Positions 54,555 through 64,000 of a DNA stretch of 64,000 nt are shown here, in pieces. The notes under the pieces are model-generated. The model saw nothing but the letters and a program-made list of their open reading frames with translations, ran no database searches and was not told the origin of the DNA. The DNA lies in assembly GCA_949825045.1 (NCBI GenBank), contig OX463827.1:3246501-3310500 (forward strand). The letters run 5' to 3'. The stretch comes from Argyresthia goedartella. Lineage: Eukaryota > Arthropoda > Insecta > Lepidoptera > Argyresthiidae. The translations under genes were made by a program, and so were the position numbers. Position 1 is the stretch's first letter. Each line of letters begins with the position of its first letter.

Positions 54555-57500
54555 TCACGGCGACTGTAACTGCTGGGGAAGGCGTCGTTCGTGTGCCCTC
54601 ATATGGCTTGCGTAGCCTATTTTATTAGAAAAAGTGCGATTGCACTGGCCACAAGTCAGCACGCCATTTTGGTGCGTGTACTGTATTGCGGCAGGTGTTC
54701 TGCCTCGTAGTTTGTCTCGCTTGGCATCAAGAGTAGCTCTTCGTTGGGCCTCGAAATCGAAGATCTTTGTGTGCACCGTATGTCGCCACTTTGCCTTGTC
54801 TTCCGTGAGTTCCTCCCACGTGGAGTGGTCGATACCGCAACTCTTCATATGTCGCTTCTGCACGTCTTTGAACCTCAAGAACTGACCGCCTTGCTTGCGT
54901 TTTCCGTTCTGTAGTTCACAGTATAAGAGACGTTTTGCAAGTCGTTCCTCTGGCATCCGTCGCACGTGGCCACACCATCGCAGTTGACGCCTCATCAAGT
55001 AAGCTTCGACCCCACCAACATTAGAACGTCGTAATATCTCTGTATTCCTGATACGGTCAGACCACTTGACGTTCAAAATGTTTCGAATACATCTTAGATG
55101 GAATCTGTCTAAAGCGCTGATATGTTTACGGTATGGACACCAGGTCTCGGCGGAATAGAGAAGGTTCGGAAGAACTATGGCCATATAGACGGAGACTTTG
55201 GTGGATAGCTTGATGTCATGCGATCGGAAGACTTTGCGCTCCAACCTCCCAAAAGCTGCAGCAGCAGCGCTAATTCTTCCATTCAATTCTGGATCAAGAT
55301 CGTATTTCGACGATACAGTGCTCCCAAGGTATTTGAACTTATCGACCTGCTTCAGTGAGTCTGCGCCAAGCTTTATATCGAGGGTCGAGTTGTCGACTCT
55401 TTGAGTGTCCATCGCCATGACCTCTGTCTTGCTGACACTGATTTTGAGCCCATATTTTCGGCATACCTCGTCGAAAGCCGTGATCCACTGTTGTAGTCCC
55501 TCCACAGAATCTGACACAAAGCAAAGATCGTCGGCGTACATAATCTCTCTAATTGTATCGCAGGATGTCTTAGTGCATGCTTTTAGTCGAGCGAGGTTAA
55601 ATAGCTTTCCGTCTGTTCTAAAGCGGATATGAATACCAGATGTCGATTCGTCAATTGATTCTCTTACGACTGCAGCAAAGTAGAGAGCAAACAAAGTCGG
55701 TGCCAGTACGCAACCTTGCTTTACTCCACAGGTAACGGAGAAAAACTCGGATTGCTCACCATTAAAGCTGACACAACACTTCATATCATCGTGCAGTAGT
55801 CGTATAATCCGTACGAATTTTTCAGGGCAGCCCAGCTTTGCCAGTAGAATCCAGAGAGCTTCACGTGGTACACAGTCAAAAGCCTTCTCTAGATCAATGA
55901 AGCAGAGAAACAGAGGTTGTCCTTGTTATCGACTTTTCTCCTGAAGTTGGCGTACAGAAAAGATAGCTTCACACGTGCCTCTCTCCGGGCGGAAGCCAAA
56001 CTGGGTTTCTGGCAAGTAAGATTCAGAAACAGGGATGAGGCGGTTAAGCAGGACACGAGCAAATGTTTTCCCTGCAGAAGATAGCAAAGATATTCCTCGG
56101 TAAGCATTACAGTCGGAACGGTCACCCTTGTTCTTGTATAGGGCGCAGATACGCGAGGCGATGAAGTCATCTGGGATCCTTTCCTCGTTCCACATCTGTA
56201 CAAACAGCTTCCAGAGTATTTTATGAAATTCTGCAGTGCCATATTTTAGTAGTTCAGCCGGGATGTTGTCAAGGCCCACCGCCTTATTATTCTTTTGCTG
56301 ATTTACAGCGTCGATCACTTCAGTAAGGGTTGGCGGTTCTTCTAACTTAGGCATTGCATCAAGGCTTGTAGTACCCCGGATATGTTCCAGATCTGCTGAA
56401 CGATCTACGTTGAGTAGGTTGTTGAAGTGTTCAGCCCAGCGTTGGAGAACCTCGTCCTTAGACGTTAATCTCTGCGAGCCATCGAGAGATCGTAATGGCA
56501 CATTTACATGTTGAGTAGTGCCAATTAGATTCCGGACTTCACTGTAAAAGGCGCCAAGTTGTTTACAGTCAGCAAGCAGTTGTATATGGCGCGCTTTATC
56601 TTTCCACCATTTGTCCTTAGTCTCTCGTGTAAGTTTCCTCAGTTCTCTGGTGCTAACTTTTATTTGGTCTTGTAGGTTCAAGTTGCCACTCTGCTCTTGA
56701 GTACGCAAAAGTTTCCGGTGTTTTTCTATAGCTTCTACCAAAGCCTGGTTATTGTCATCGAACCAGTCCTCGCGAACAAGTTTCCTGAGTCCCAGCGTTT
56801 CGGTAGCAGCTTCTTTAAGATCGGAGCTCAAAGACTTCCAGGCCTCTTCTAAATCTTGATCGCTAGTGTTACGTGTAGCCAGCCTGTTGTTCAGAGCAAT
56901 CCCAAAGGCGGCTCTTGTCTCTTGGCTTTGAAGTTTCTGCACGTTCAGACTGACATTAGTTGTCTTTCCACGGCGATAAGGTTGGTGGAGACGCAGTTTC
57001 ATCTTGATAACAACCAACCTGTGGTCAGTCCAGCAGTTAGCGCCTCTCATAACTCGAGTGATTTGCACTTGAGATAGGTCTTTTTGGCGTACCAGAGCAT
57101 AGTCAATCAGGTGCCAGTGTTTAGACCTTGGATGCATCCATGTCGTTTTGTATTTAGCTGGCAATCTGAAGCAGGTGTTGGTAATGGCCAACTCATACTG
57201 AGCACACAAACTTAGCAGAAGATTTCCGTTGCTATTCATGGTGCCTACGCCATGTCTTCCGAGCACCTTGGGCCACGCTTCATGATCTCGTCCAACGCGT
57301 GCGTTAAAATCGCCAAGGACAAGCACCTGCTCTCTTTGGGGGATCTTCACTACAGCATCGGAAAGTTCCTTGTAGAATTTATCCTTCGTTTCGTCGTCTT
57401 TATCCAAAGTTGGGGAATAAACGCTGAGGATGTTCAGATGATTATCGTTGTCCAGGTGTATTCGCAATGAAATGACACGATCTGAGATGTTAACAGGACA

Positions 57501-58076
57501 CTCATTCAACCTTTGCACTATCTCGTTCTTAATTGCGAAACCAACACCAGATCGACGGGGTTCTGATGCTGCGTTTCCTTTCCAGAAGAATGTATAGCCG
57601 CCTCCATGCTCTACTATTTTGCCCTCTTCCGCTAGATGGGTCTCACTAAGTGCGGCTATATCGATATTGTACCGTCGTAATTCTCGGGCAACGATAGCAG
57701 TTTTCCGCTCCGGGCATAGGTTGGTGTCACGATCGAGTAGAGTTCGTACATTCCAAGCGGCAAAAGTCAATGGTTGGATTTTCGTAATTTTATTCTTGTT
57801 TCGACCGCGAGTCTGGGATGCACAGGCAGCCGCGGTTGCTACCTCCCATTTGGGTTGGGATAAACATTTGTTTGGGGCACCTTTTCTAGCCCCCTCCACG
57901 GCTGGGCGTGGGAAGCAGTGTTTCCCTGAATAAGGCTGCTTCGTCGCACAGAGTGCTGCCGAATCTACGAAGTTATCCCTTGTTCTACGCAGAAGCGACC
58001 ACTCTCTCTGAGCCGCCTGTGTGCAAGATAAGCCAAAGCCCGGCTTACATCGATACCGAACCTCTCTGCCTCTCAT
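54555..58076 (-). pseudogene. LINE ORF2 (RTE-like), nearly intact, one stop
   Basis: From ATG at 58076 to TGA/TAA at 54555 is one frame of 1,173 codons, broken only by a TAA at 55926-55928 (QLQEKSR, stop, [17 protein letters not shown]). Residues about 100-330 are an APE-type endonuclease: AAWNVRTLLDRD, ALSETHLAEEG, SVYSPTLDKDD, VLVLGDFNARVGRD, TTWMHPRSKHWHLIDYA and CWTDHRLVVIK. The reverse transcriptase follows: [87 protein letters not shown] (catalytic YADD), [10 protein letters not shown]. The C-terminal 30 residues carry a C2H2 finger (C-x2-C-x12-H-x3-H). Motif order and wording resemble RTE-related families; clade from memory. An upstream GTG at 58085 is in frame but the ATG is preferred. 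Confidence 0.85.
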
Positions 58077-58444
58077 TGTCGCCACAGGGCTTGATGTAAG
58101 TCAGTGTCCGTTATATTTGCTGAAACAGTCAAGTGCGCAGGATATATTTAGGTGCATAAACGGGCGCGCATATGCAGATGCACCCTCTCGTCCTCGTCCT
58201 CCTTGGACCAATGGAACGAAGGATCGATACGATTGGAGGAGAATAATAGCATAATATATGTTTGAATGAATTAAATAAATCGGTAGTTTACTAGTTGTCA
58301 TCTCAGAATTGCGTTCTGACTTGCACTACCTATCAGAATAACAGAAGCGAATATTTTATTATCCCATTAGTTCCTATTATATTATTATGAACTATATATA
58401 TAATACTATTATTAAACTGTTAATATTATTTTTAAGTTTCCTGT
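58077..58444. other. Probable 5' UTR of the LINE, then anonymous DNA
   Basis: 58077-58250 is GC-richer and probably the 5' UTR (minus). The rest is AT-rich and unrecognised. Confidence 0.4.
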
Positions 58445-58447
58445 GCT

Positions 58448-58815
58448 TAAGTGACACCTGTCAAAATCATGATCTTCATTATGATTTTGACAGGTGTCAC
58501 TTTTTTTGACAGATCACTTTTTAATAGGTAATTTTTTTTACTGGTCACTTTTTTAACAAGTGTCATGATTTTGACAACTATTACTTTTTTTGACAGGTAT
58601 TTATAAAAACACTTGAAAATAATTGACAGCTGTCACTATATTTGACAGGTGTCTTTATTTTGACAGGTGTCACGATCCCAAGATCGCAACGAACGTGACA
58701 TCAGTCAAAACTGTGATACCAGTCAAAAATAGTTTCAGGCAAAATAGTGACCTGTCAAAACCATGATACCTGTCAAAAAAGTGACACCTGTCAAAATAAA
58801 GAAACCTGTCAAAAT
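58448..58815. repeat. Inverted array of TGACAGGTGTCA-like sites
   Basis: About a dozen copies of TTTGACAGGTGTCA or its reverse complement. The first half reads mostly TTGACAGGTGTCA, the second half mostly TGACACCTGTCAAAA, so the array is an imperfect palindrome. At its left edge a perfect 22-bp-arm hairpin (AAGTGACACCTGTCAAAATC+AT) lies at about 58449-58502. It abuts the BEL/Pao element. Confidence 0.8.
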
Positions 58816-58873
58816 AGTGCAAGATGGAACAGGCCAATGGTGCAAGTAGTCCGGAGGGCGCGGGAACCACACG

Positions 58874-59192
58874 TGTTTAATATTTATGCTTCGGAACGCA
58901 CCTCCTCTTGTTGCGCGACTCGGAACGGAAACAGCCGCAGCTGTCACTCGTACCGGAACGAGATGTAAAAATTGGACGTTATCTTTACTCCTTTTCTCAT
59001 CGGTGAGTAACAACATGTCGGCTCGGGCCTCGTGCCAGTGATGGTATTTCGGTGTACCAATGACTAAATACAGGCGTCGGGCCTGGTCGGAGTGTTAATC
59101 ATTAAAATTCATTCACTTCTTTTCTCTCAAGTGCTGGCAAAAGCACACCCCCTTCGGATTCCACGCCGTTCGGTAGGCGTGGAAATAAATCA
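58874..59192 (+). repeat. 5' LTR, shortened by about 225 bp
   Basis: Matches the 3' LTR closely except for one gap after 'agtgttaatcat', where the 3' LTR has 61244-61478. A TGG-beginning primer-binding site follows at 59196 (TGGTAGCAGGAGCGCGG). Confidence 0.85.
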
Positions 59193-59894
59193 TTTTGGTA
59201 GCAGGAGCGCGGTTTCCTAGTGGGAAATCATCGATTCACGGTTCTAGGGTTGCTTTGTTGTCACATTGTAGTTGGGAGAAAAGAATATCTCAGATTGGCT
59301 CAAGTCGGCAATGAGTCTGTGGTCGGTATACCACGATTAAAGTTCATTTTCGGTAAGTGAAGGTATAAGTGCCAATTAAGTTAACAGTTGTTATAAATTT
59401 GTAGTCGGAAACTACTGTTGTTGCGCATAAAATATTGAACAGTCATTCTGCGAAGCCTAGATTGTATTACTTGCGGTAGAACGTCGGGTTCTATAGTCCT
59501 ACAGTGTTATTTCGGTTTACACAGCAGGGTCGGGCTATTTAAGGGGTATTAAGCTGATTTTGCTGACCTCAAGGGAAGTGTGGTTCATATCGGAGGGCCA
59601 CTTCTAGAAGCCACTTATTATTTTGTATTGTTTTCATAATCAAGTTTGTGGGTTATTTTTGTATTGTGTTTTATGGTGGCATTCTCTAATTGATTTAGAG
59701 TGTATATTATAAGGTGTATGTCCACAGGGCGACCATATTAAATATTGTTTAGGATTTAATTGTTTTAGTGGTCGCCTTGGTTTTTACAACTTAGTTTTAA
59801 TTTCTGTGCCCAGCGCTGACGGGAAAGTGCTGGTCTCTGGCTGTGCTTAGTTCGGTAGTGAAGCATAGGACCAGAAACAATTGAATTGGTAACC

Positions 59895-60239
59895 ATGGCA
59901 CCTTCACCCTTGACGCTACTGCGGTATGGCGTCCGTGAGGAGATGAGATGGCTCGCCCATACTCACAAGTATGTGGAGCGACCTGACATGGACGATGTCC
60001 TGCTCAAGCGTGTGGAGGACGCAATGACACGCGTCGGGAAGGTGTGTCGGCTGGCTGCGGAGGCTGAAGCCCTCGGGCTTACGGATCAGGCCTCGGTGGC
60101 TGCAGTGAAGCAGCTCTGCGCGGATGCTGACCAAGCGATGGAGTGCTTGGGCGACATCGAGCGTCGCACCGAAAAAATTAAGCGGTCGCGTCGGGATGAC
60201 CACGGGGGGGTGGGCGGTCAAAACAATTTGGCGTTTTGA
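59895..60239 (+). CDS. gag: BEL/Pao gag N-terminal fragment
   Basis: The ATG at 59895 (ACCATGG) gives 114 residues: MAPSPLTLLRYGVREEMRWL, a helical Ala/Glu-rich region (RVGKVCRLAAEAEALGLTDQ) and a basic end (KIKRSRRDD). It stops at TGA 60237-60239. In intact BEL/Pao gag a large capsid-side region (DUF1759-like) would follow. Here it is missing and the zinc-knuckle frame begins at once in another frame, so a deletion junction lies near 60225-60240. Confidence 0.6.
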   Translation: MAPSPLTLLRYGVREEMRWLAHTHKYVERPDMDDVLLKRVEDAMTRVGKVCRLAAEAEALGLTDQASVAAVKQLCADADQAMECLGDIERRTEKIKRSRRDDHGGVGGQNNLAF

Positions 60240-60646
60240 GTGCCGCGCCGTCGGGTGACGGCTGTGTGCACTGCGACAGTGCCGGTCATGGAGTGACCAG
60301 TTGCGCCAACTTTAAGGCGCTCGGTGTGGCTGCCCGCAGGAAGGTGTTCTTCCGCCACCGATTGTGTTTCGGTTGTTTGCGGCCGCACCCGCTGAGCGAG
60401 TGCTCACGGGCGTCCCCCTGTGAGTGCTGCGGTGGAAGGCACCACGTCGTGTTGTGCCTGAACCGGTCAGGCCCATCGGACGGTCACCAGGGCCGGACTC
60501 AGGTTGGTCGGTCACAGGGCCCAACCAGGGCCGGACCCAGTCCCCCTCCGGGCAACGGGAGTCACCAACGGGGTGACTGGGGTACCCGCGGACGGGACCC
60601 CCCCGGCGTTGACGCCGGGTCACTTCCTGATAGGTCAGCCCCTTAA
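60236..60646 (+). pseudogene. gag: BEL/Pao gag zinc-knuckle region
   Basis: The open frame has CVHCDSAGHGVTSCANFKAL, RHRLCFGCLRPHPLSEC and PCECCGGRHHVVLC. These are the tandem Cys/His motifs with the H..LC..CL pattern typical of BEL/Pao gag. There is no proper start. It overlaps the previous frame by four bases. It ends after a Gly/Pro-rich tail where the integrase remnant starts in another frame. Confidence 0.75.
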
Positions 60647-60986
60647 CGCCCTGCCAGAATACCCATTCGGTGATGTTAAGTTAAGTCGGTTAACTAGGTG
60701 GCAGATGTTGCAGCAGATGGCTCAAGATTTTTGGAAACGGTGGTCCCTTGAGTATTTGCACATCTTGCAGCAGCGCCTTAAGTGGACTGACCGGACGAGC
60801 CCCCCTCAAGTCGGTGATTTGGTGCTGATTAAGGATGCGAACCTGCCATCATTGAGATGGAGACGAGGACGGATCGTCAATTTGTACACGGGTCGGGATG
60901 GCACGCCTCGATCAGCAGAAGTCAAGGTGGGGGACTCGGTCCTCAAGAGAGCGGTCGCAACACTTTCTCGCCTTCCTATTGATTAG
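60602..60986 (+). pseudogene. pol: BEL/Pao integrase C-terminal (DUF5641-like) remnant
   Basis: LTPGHFLIGQPLNALPE opens the recognisable part, then RLTRWQMLQQMAQDFWKRWS, EYLHILQQRLKW, VGDLVLIKDANLPSLRWRRG and LKRAVATLSRLP, stop at 60986. This is the last domain of the Pao polyprotein. Joining directly to gag shows that several kilobases of pol were lost. Confidence 0.85.
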
Positions 60987-61017
60987 GGACAGGTTCGGGC
61001 CTGTCCGGGCGGGTGAC

Positions 61018-61561
61018 TGTTTAATATTTATGCTTCGGAACACCTCCTCTTGTTGCGCGACTCGGAACGGAAACAGCCGCAGCTGTCACTCGTACCGGAA
61101 CGAGATGTAAAAATTGGAGGTTATCTTTACTCCTTTTCCCATCGGTGAGGAACAACATGTCGGCTCGGGCCTCGTGCCAGTGATGGTATTTCGGTTTACC
61201 AATGACTAAATACAGGCGTCGGGCCTGGTCGGAGTGTTAATCATCTACATCGTCGGGAAATAAGTAGATTCGCATCAGCGGTCAAGTGATCCGTGTTTGA
61301 TCGGACATCGTCGAATCGGTAGCGGCGACTCCACGGTCACGGCAGGCAGCACGCCGGCGACAGCGTCGGCAGCAACGATAGTGATTCGATTCCTATCCTA
61401 TCCCAAACTGGTGCTCCTATCCCACATTCCTGTCTCGAATCGAGCTTTCAATCTCCTGTCTACGGTGACAAGGTCAGTAAAAATTCATTCACTTCTTTTC
61501 TCTCACGTGCTGGCAAAAGCACACCCCCTTCGGATTCCACGCTAGGCGTGGAAATTAAACA
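61018..61561 (+). repeat. 3' LTR, full length (544 bp)
   Basis: Starts TGTTTAATATTTATGC and ends GGCGTGGAAATTAAACA. Contains the extra GC-rich block (61244-61478) lacking in the 5' LTR. Confidence 0.85.
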
Positions 61562-61599
61562 ACACGTCAAACCCGGAAATCAGTACCGTTCACGGAACT

Positions 61600-61990
61600 A
61601 TAGAGGGAAAAGTCTCACTAGTTCCGCCACGGAATTTGGATTTGCAATAATTGTTGATTTTGTTTTGCAAAATGAATTCAAGTTCAAGTACAAAAGAGAC
61701 AAAATTAATTTGACACCGCCAGAAATTCAGGAAGCGGCTAGAGCGGTTACAGAAAGCTAGTTGCCGCTGGAATCGAAATAAAAATGTGAAAAAACCTATG
61801 AAAAGTTTGTTCAGTGGAAGATGGAAATAAAATCTAAATCCTAATCCGAAAACGTTTTTCTTGCATATATCGGCGGGCTAGCCAAGAAAGTTAAGCCGAC
61901 TACACTTTGGGTCACATATTCTATTCAAACTAACATAATCCCCGGAAAGTCCATATGAATTTCAAAAACTGTACATTCAACAATTGTATT
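61600..61990 (+). pseudogene. Tyrosine-recombinase-like core-binding domain relic
   Basis: One frame with about four stops reads NLTPPEIQEAARAVTES, LPLESK, KCEKTYEKFVQWKMEIK, SENVFLAYIGGLAKKVKPTT and LWVTYSI. The pattern (Y..F..W, SEN-L-AY---L, P-TLW--YS) is what I associate with the N-terminal SAM-like domain of tyrosine recombinases of insect Crypton-type elements. The catalytic domain is not found downstream. The identification is by eye. Confidence 0.45.
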
Positions 61991-62817
61991 CAAAATAAAT
62001 TGTATTAAGTAGTTATAAGTTTATTTTAATTTCCTTGCATTATTTGAAAAAAGCTCTATTCAAGACTTGAACACAACCATTCATTGCAGGACTCACGTAT
62101 ATCGGCCTAGGCCGTGACCTTGTCGCCGGCCGTTGTAGAAATGAACTACATTTAGGTACCCTCTGGAGCTAACTGACAGAACCCCAAAATCTGATAGAAG
62201 CCACCTTCTTGGTCCTGAAAACTGTGCCCAAAATTTGTATAATCCATTCAAAGGAAAAAGGTGCAGCTACAAAATATATCCGCAACAAATCAGTTACGAC
62301 TCTACGCGTACAACATCTAACCTTTCTTCTCGACAACCCTGTCCCGAGCGTATTGGCAAAATTGGCCCTACTTGAGCGCACCTGCCTTCTAATTTGGGCC
62401 ACTGTAATCCTCATAAATATAAATTCGGCCCTTAGATTTGTAGCCTGGCGATCCTCTCTTGTTTATGTGGAGTATTGCGCTTCAGTGTTATTGGCTCGAA
62501 AGGGAGTAACCTTACGCACCCCATTGATGAAGGTACATGTGTGTTTACTTGATGTGATAAAACATGATCAGAGGTACAAAAGGACTCTCTGTAAGCAGGA
62601 GAATAAACAGCTTGTAACGCGGGATCCTCTTCTGCATTATATCTATGTATTATAAAGCATGGCATAGATGGCTTTGTGAAAGTAATAAGACACCCTTATT
62701 TTCTTAATCAAATAGGATTTATTAAAGATAAAATAAAACAAACAGTTGAATTCTTATCTGTCTTCATTGTCTGTCTATAATGCACAGTATTGCACAGGAT
62801 TTTTATTAGAGAGGTGT
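61991..62817. other. Unrecognised region
   Basis: A 148-codon open frame (62209-62655, plus) shows no domain, and the opposite strand is open in places too. It may be an uncharacterised relic. Confidence 0.35.
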
Positions 62818-63256
62818 AATAGTAGTTTATCTACACACGTATCATAAACCCTCTTTACTGCGTACAAAATCCGCACGTTACGATCAGCATAATGTTGGTT
62901 GGTAAAAACTCATTTCTTATATGAAAAATTACACATTATGACCATAACGTGTAATTTTTCTACACTTTATGACATTCAAATTTCGAATGCCGACGCCCGC
63001 CTGCATGCCGCCCCTAGTTTGTTTGTGAAGTTGGTACTGACATTCAAATTTCGAACGCTCGAAGTTGGTGCTACAGAACAAGCTAAACAACTGCAGAGCC
63101 ACAATGCCGGTCAAACATGCGGTTCCTGAACACATCAAAGAGAGCTTATGATAAGTGTGTAGATAAACTAGTGTATGTAACTGTTCATAATTAGGCATTA
63201 TAAATCTCGAGTGATATTATTATGAAACGAGCCGAAGGACATAAACTACTATTATG
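62818..63256 (-). mobile_element. Family F copy F4
   Basis: From 'tagtagtttatctacacacgtatcataaaccctc' through the hairpin at 62922-62959 to 'catcaaagagagcttatgat' and 'aaactactatt'. It is joined head to head with F5. Confidence 0.8.
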
Positions 63257-63676
63257 TGACTGCTACATAATGGAGGCATTAATACTCGAGAGTTCATAAT
63301 AATATCACTCGAGAGTTTTAATGCCTAATTATGTACAGTTACATTCACTAGTTTATCTTAACACATATCACAAGCTCTCTTTGATGTGTTCAGGAACCGC
63401 AGGTTCGACCGGCATTGTGGCATTGATCATTGCTCTGCAGTTGTTTAGCTTGTTCTGTAGTACCAACTTCACAGACAAACTAGGGGCGGCACGCAGGCGG
63501 GCGTCGGCGTTCGAAAATTAAATGTCATAATTTGACAAATTTTTGTACATTATGGTCATAATGTACAAATTTTCAGATAAGAAATGAGTTTTTACCAAAT
63601 AGTTTTACATTCTGCTGGTCTTAGCGTGCGGTTTTTAGACTCAGTAAAGAGGGTTTATGATACGTGTGTAGATAAA
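63244..63676 (+). mobile_element. Family F copy F5
   Basis: 'aaactactattatgtgactgctacataatgg' to 'gatacgtgtgtagataaa'. Its hairpin at about 63540-63575 has altered arms. Confidence 0.8.
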
Positions 63677-64000
63677 AATATTTAGTTTAATGATACTTAT
63701 AAGTATCTTAATCAAATATATAATATAATTACGATTTTTCAAAGGATGAGTCTTAAGTCAGTCTTTGGGAGTTAGACACTAATTGTGTAGCCGGGGCCCT
63801 TTATAAGGGGGGTGTCATTTTGTTTGCTTGATGTTTGTACATGGACGCGACTGTACGTCTGCCACCAGTCACCAGAAAAGTCGTCAAGATAGGTCTGTTT
63901 ATTTTAATGACTAAATTAGAACAGTACTTTTTAAATATTATCTAGGTAAAATTTTAACTTTATCGACTTCAGAAAAAATATCGGAAATTTTTAACTTAGT
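63677..64000. other. Unrecognised right edge
   Basis: Contains a TATA-like 'ccctttataaggggggtg' near 63800. Nothing else recognised. Confidence 0.35.

Larger units (their letters stand above)
58874..61561 (+). mobile_element. BEL/Pao LTR retrotransposon, internally deleted
   Basis: Two LTRs (58874-59192 and 61018-61561) with TGTTTAAT/ATTAAACA-type ends are flanked by ACACG on both sides (58869-58873 and 61562-61566). The 5-bp duplication suits BEL/Pao. The interior keeps a gag N-terminus, a gag zinc-knuckle region and the integrase C-terminus. Protease, reverse transcriptase, RNase H and the integrase core are gone. Non-autonomous. Confidence 0.85.

Noticed and set aside
54634..58254. Many plus-strand frames opposite the RTE-like LINE
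   Set aside because: Antisense shadows of a 1,173-codon minus-strand ORF with clear endonuclease and reverse-transcriptase motifs.
62209..62655. 148-codon open frame on the plus strand
   Set aside because: No recognisable motif. The length is notable for AT-rich DNA, but there is no supporting context.

Overview
The window looks like a transposon-dense stretch of a lepidopteran (moth or butterfly) genome. The reasons are AT-rich sequence, no prokaryote-like gene packing, spliceosomal intron signals, tRNA-derived SINEs of several families, and repeats familiar from Lepidoptera (an element beginning near AAGTGCGAG...GGGTTCCGTACC and ending GGTACGGAACCCT; a CCGACTTC-ended MITE; a LINE tail with 'aagaaacggcaagaaactc'). 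The species assignment is inference. Almost everything recognisable is a mobile element or its relic. The only candidate host coding exon is a possible signal-peptide first exon at 18.2 kb, and one orphan promoter lies at 42.4 kb.

Layout. 0-1.4 kb: an uninterrupted LTR-retrotransposon gag ORF on the minus strand running off the left edge, with a primer-binding site at 1.36 kb and a SINE in its leader. 3.6-13 kb: SINEs (families A, B, C), three near-complete copies of repeat D, and hairpin MITEs. 13.2-16.5 kb: a TA-flanked DNA transposon with about 500-bp inverted repeats and a decayed mariner-like transposase. 17-29 kb: mostly anonymous DNA with SINEs, a TTAA-flanked MITE, an inverted pair of foldback elements (family F) and LINE 3' ends (family K). 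29.9-37 kb: two LINEs, one badly decayed and one with intact ORF1 and an almost intact ORF2. 38-43.6 kb: MITEs and nested SINEs.

43.98-48.93 kb holds the most interesting object. It is a 4.95-kb CACTA/EnSpm-like (tnp2-type) DNA transposon with a two-exon transposase gene facing a second gene of DUF4806-like N-terminal type. It has dense subterminal AGCTGTAT motifs, short inverted ends and a GGG target duplication inside another repeat, whose empty form is present at 53.0 kb. Next to it (49.0-50.7 kb) lies a 5'-truncated LINE with a restriction-like endonuclease domain.

51-54.2 kb: LINE K 3' ends, nested repeat D, SINE B. 54.3-58.1 kb: a LINE ORF2 of RTE-like style, 1,173 codons, broken by one stop. 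58.45-58.82 kb: an inverted array of TGACAGGTGTCA-type sites. 58.87-61.56 kb: an internally deleted BEL/Pao retrotransposon with both LTRs and an ACACG target duplication. 61.6-62.0 kb: a relic resembling a tyrosine-recombinase core-binding domain. 62.8-63.7 kb: two head-to-head family F elements forming an 850-bp palindrome.

Themes that cut across the window: three unrelated elements each carry exactly one in-frame TAA in an otherwise long ORF; the hairpin of family F keeps its pairing although the arm sequence differs between copies; and several perfect short-loop inverted duplications look like template-switch events, two of them provable against intact copies in the same window. No tRNA, rRNA or CRISPR was found.
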